A stretch of DNA of 6,774 bases from Thermoplasmata archaeon (GTDB lineage: Archaea; Thermoplasmatota; Thermoplasmata; Lutacidiplasmatales; UBA184). This document shows, piece after piece, positions 5,976 to 6,774 of the stretch. The position numbers and the translations under genes are program-made. The notes under the pieces were generated by a model. That model did not search any database. It was given only the letters and a program-made list of their open reading frames with translations, and was not told the DNA's origin. Each line of letters starts with the position of its first letter. The first letter of the stretch is position 1. The stretch covers positions 1-6,774 of the forward strand of contig JASIEC010000035.1 of NCBI GenBank assembly GCA_030046135.1. Reading direction: 5' to 3'.

Positions 5976-6515
5976 ATGTCCACCCCCGCGCGAAAGGCTC
6001 GGAGCACCCGAGTGACCGTGGTCCGGCACGGCCCCGCGGAGGACCGGGACCCGGTCCGGTGGCCCGACGACGACCGTCGGCCGCTGACCCCCAAGGGCCA
6101 GACCCAGACTCGGAGGGCGGCGAAGGGCCTCGCCCGGGTCGCTACCCCCGTGCGCCGCATGGCGACGAGCGAGGCGGAGCGAGCGCTCGCCACCGCCCGC
6201 ATCGTGCGCGAGAACCTCGCCTCGACGCCTCGCCTCGAGACGTGGCCGGAGCTCGCCCCGGGCGGCCTCCCCGAGCCGATCTTCGAGCGGCTGCGCCGAC
6301 TGGGCCCGGCCGACGGCGTGATGCTGGTCGGCCACGAGCCGACGCTGGCCGAGTTCGTCGGCATGGCGATCGCGGGGGACGGGGTCTCGGTCGTCCATCT
6401 CACGAAGGGCGGGGCGGCGTGCCTCGAGTTCCCCGACGGCGTGAAGCCGGGGGCGGGCCGGCTTGTCTGGCTTCTCACGAGGAAGCAGCTCGCCGCCGAG
6501 CGCGCTCGCTCGTAG
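5976..6515 (+). CDS. SixA-like histidine phosphatase (phosphoglycerate mutase superfamily)
   Basis: This encodes a 179-residue cytosolic phosphatase of the histidine phosphatase superfamily, branch 1. Its active-site pieces are in order. VTVVRHGPA holds the phospho-accepting histidine (R17-H18-G19). RPLTPKGQTQTRRA at 35-48 is the SixA-like continuation. TSEAERALATA carries the second phosphate-binding Arg, R69. WPEL has the likely acid E92, and VGHEP has the second catalytic histidine H120. Length and the RPLTPKG element fit SixA phosphohistidine phosphatases better than true phosphoglycerate mutases. SixA removes phosphate from histidine in phosphotransfer proteins in bacteria; the archaeal substrate is unknown, so no gene symbol is given. 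The gene has its own TATA-like box and a GGAGG site four bases before the ATG. Its last 13 codons and stop overlap the end of the convergent gene. Confidence 0.88.
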   Translation: MSTPARKARSTRVTVVRHGPAEDRDPVRWPDDDRRPLTPKGQTQTRRAAKGLARVATPVRRMATSEAERALATARIVRENLASTPRLETWPELAPGGLPEPIFERLRRLGPADGVMLVGHEPTLAEFVGMAIAGDGVSVVHLTKGGAACLEFPDGVKPGAGRLVWLLTRKQLAAERARS

Positions 6516-6774
6516 GCCGACCGGGCCCTGCGGCGCCGTCACCGGGCGGGGGCCGGATCCCGTAGAGCGGACCCACGAGCCGTCGGACCTCGTCGTGGAC
6601 CTGCTCCGGGGCCCGGTTCGCGTCGACCCGGTGGAACCCGTACTCCTCGCTCATCCAGTCGAACTCGCGGGAGAGGCGGTCCTGGTAGAGGAAGAAGCTC
6701 TCGAAGAGGTCCCGGGAGAGGGAGAGGTCCATCCCCGACTCCCAGAAGTCGAGGCTCCCGTACTTCCCGATCGA
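6475..6774 (-). CDS. Partial thymidylate-kinase-like protein (C-terminal part)
   Basis: The minus-strand frame is open from the right edge to a TGA at 6477-6475. This leaves 99 residues of a protein whose N-terminus, including any P-loop, is off-window. An internal ATG at 6732 could be mistaken for the start, but 14 in-frame codons before it (SIGKYGSLDFWESG) continue the conserved sequence. The stretch YGSLDFWESGMDLSLS, then FFLYQDRLSREFDWMSEEYGFHRVDA and EVRRLVGPLYG, resembles the end of archaeal thymidylate-kinase-like proteins. In those, the Tyr-Gln-Arg-Leu helix and the EYGF...DA strand close the kinase fold. A Pro/Gly/Arg-rich tail of about 28 residues follows and is probably disordered. 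dTMP kinase would make dTDP for DNA synthesis. The nucleotide-binding half is missing, so substrate assignment is tentative. It overlaps the SixA-like gene tail-to-tail by 41 bases. Confidence 0.65.
   Translation of the reverse strand, partial: SIGKYGSLDFWESGMDLSLSRDLFESFFLYQDRLSREFDWMSEEYGFHRVDANRAPEQVHDEVRRLVGPLYGIRPPPGDGAAGPGRPTSERARRRAASS

Overview
The window is about 70% or more G+C and almost entirely protein-coding. It most likely comes from an archaeon, probably a high-GC euryarchaeal lineage such as Thermoplasmatota. Three things support this. The archaeosine synthase ArcS is an archaeal tRNA-modification enzyme. The valine tRNA has the archaeal sequence pattern and no encoded CCA. 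The genes start either leaderless, about 26-30 bases after a short AT-rich TATA-like box, or after a short leader. The lineage assignment is inference from gene content.

Layout, left to right. (1) A minus-strand gene runs off the left edge (complement of 1-376). It resembles the N-terminal domain of archaeal helix-turn-helix regulators, but this is tentative. (2) Divergently from it, a UbiD-family decarboxylase (462-1943) and a UbiA-family prenyltransferase (1940-2818) form a tight operon with overlapping stop and start codons. Both most resemble the MqnL/MqnP branch of the futalosine menaquinone pathway. (3) arcS (2909-4774, possible longer start at 2846) encodes archaeosine synthase. Its last seven codons and its stop codon lie inside a tRNA-Val(UAC) gene (4754-4826). 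(4) An eight-helix membrane protein of unknown function follows (4954-5796). (5) A SixA-like histidine phosphatase (5976-6515) has its own TATA-like box and Shine-Dalgarno sequence. (6) A minus-strand thymidylate-kinase-like gene enters from the right edge (complement of 6475-6774) and overlaps the phosphatase tail-to-tail by 41 bases.

The decarboxylase and prenyltransferase would act on the same prenylated quinone precursor. The most notable feature is the arcS/tRNA-Val overlap. ArcS builds archaeosine at G15 of tRNAs, and the G15 of this tRNA (base 4768) is also the last base of an arcS codon. If one transcript carries both, RNase P cleavage at the tRNA 5' end would remove the arcS stop codon. 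A given transcript could then yield a normal arcS message or the tRNA, but not both. That could be a regulatory link or simply compact gene packing.

No insertion sequence, CRISPR array, integrase or phage gene was seen. Apart from the arcS/tRNA arrangement, this looks like ordinary chromosomal housekeeping sequence.
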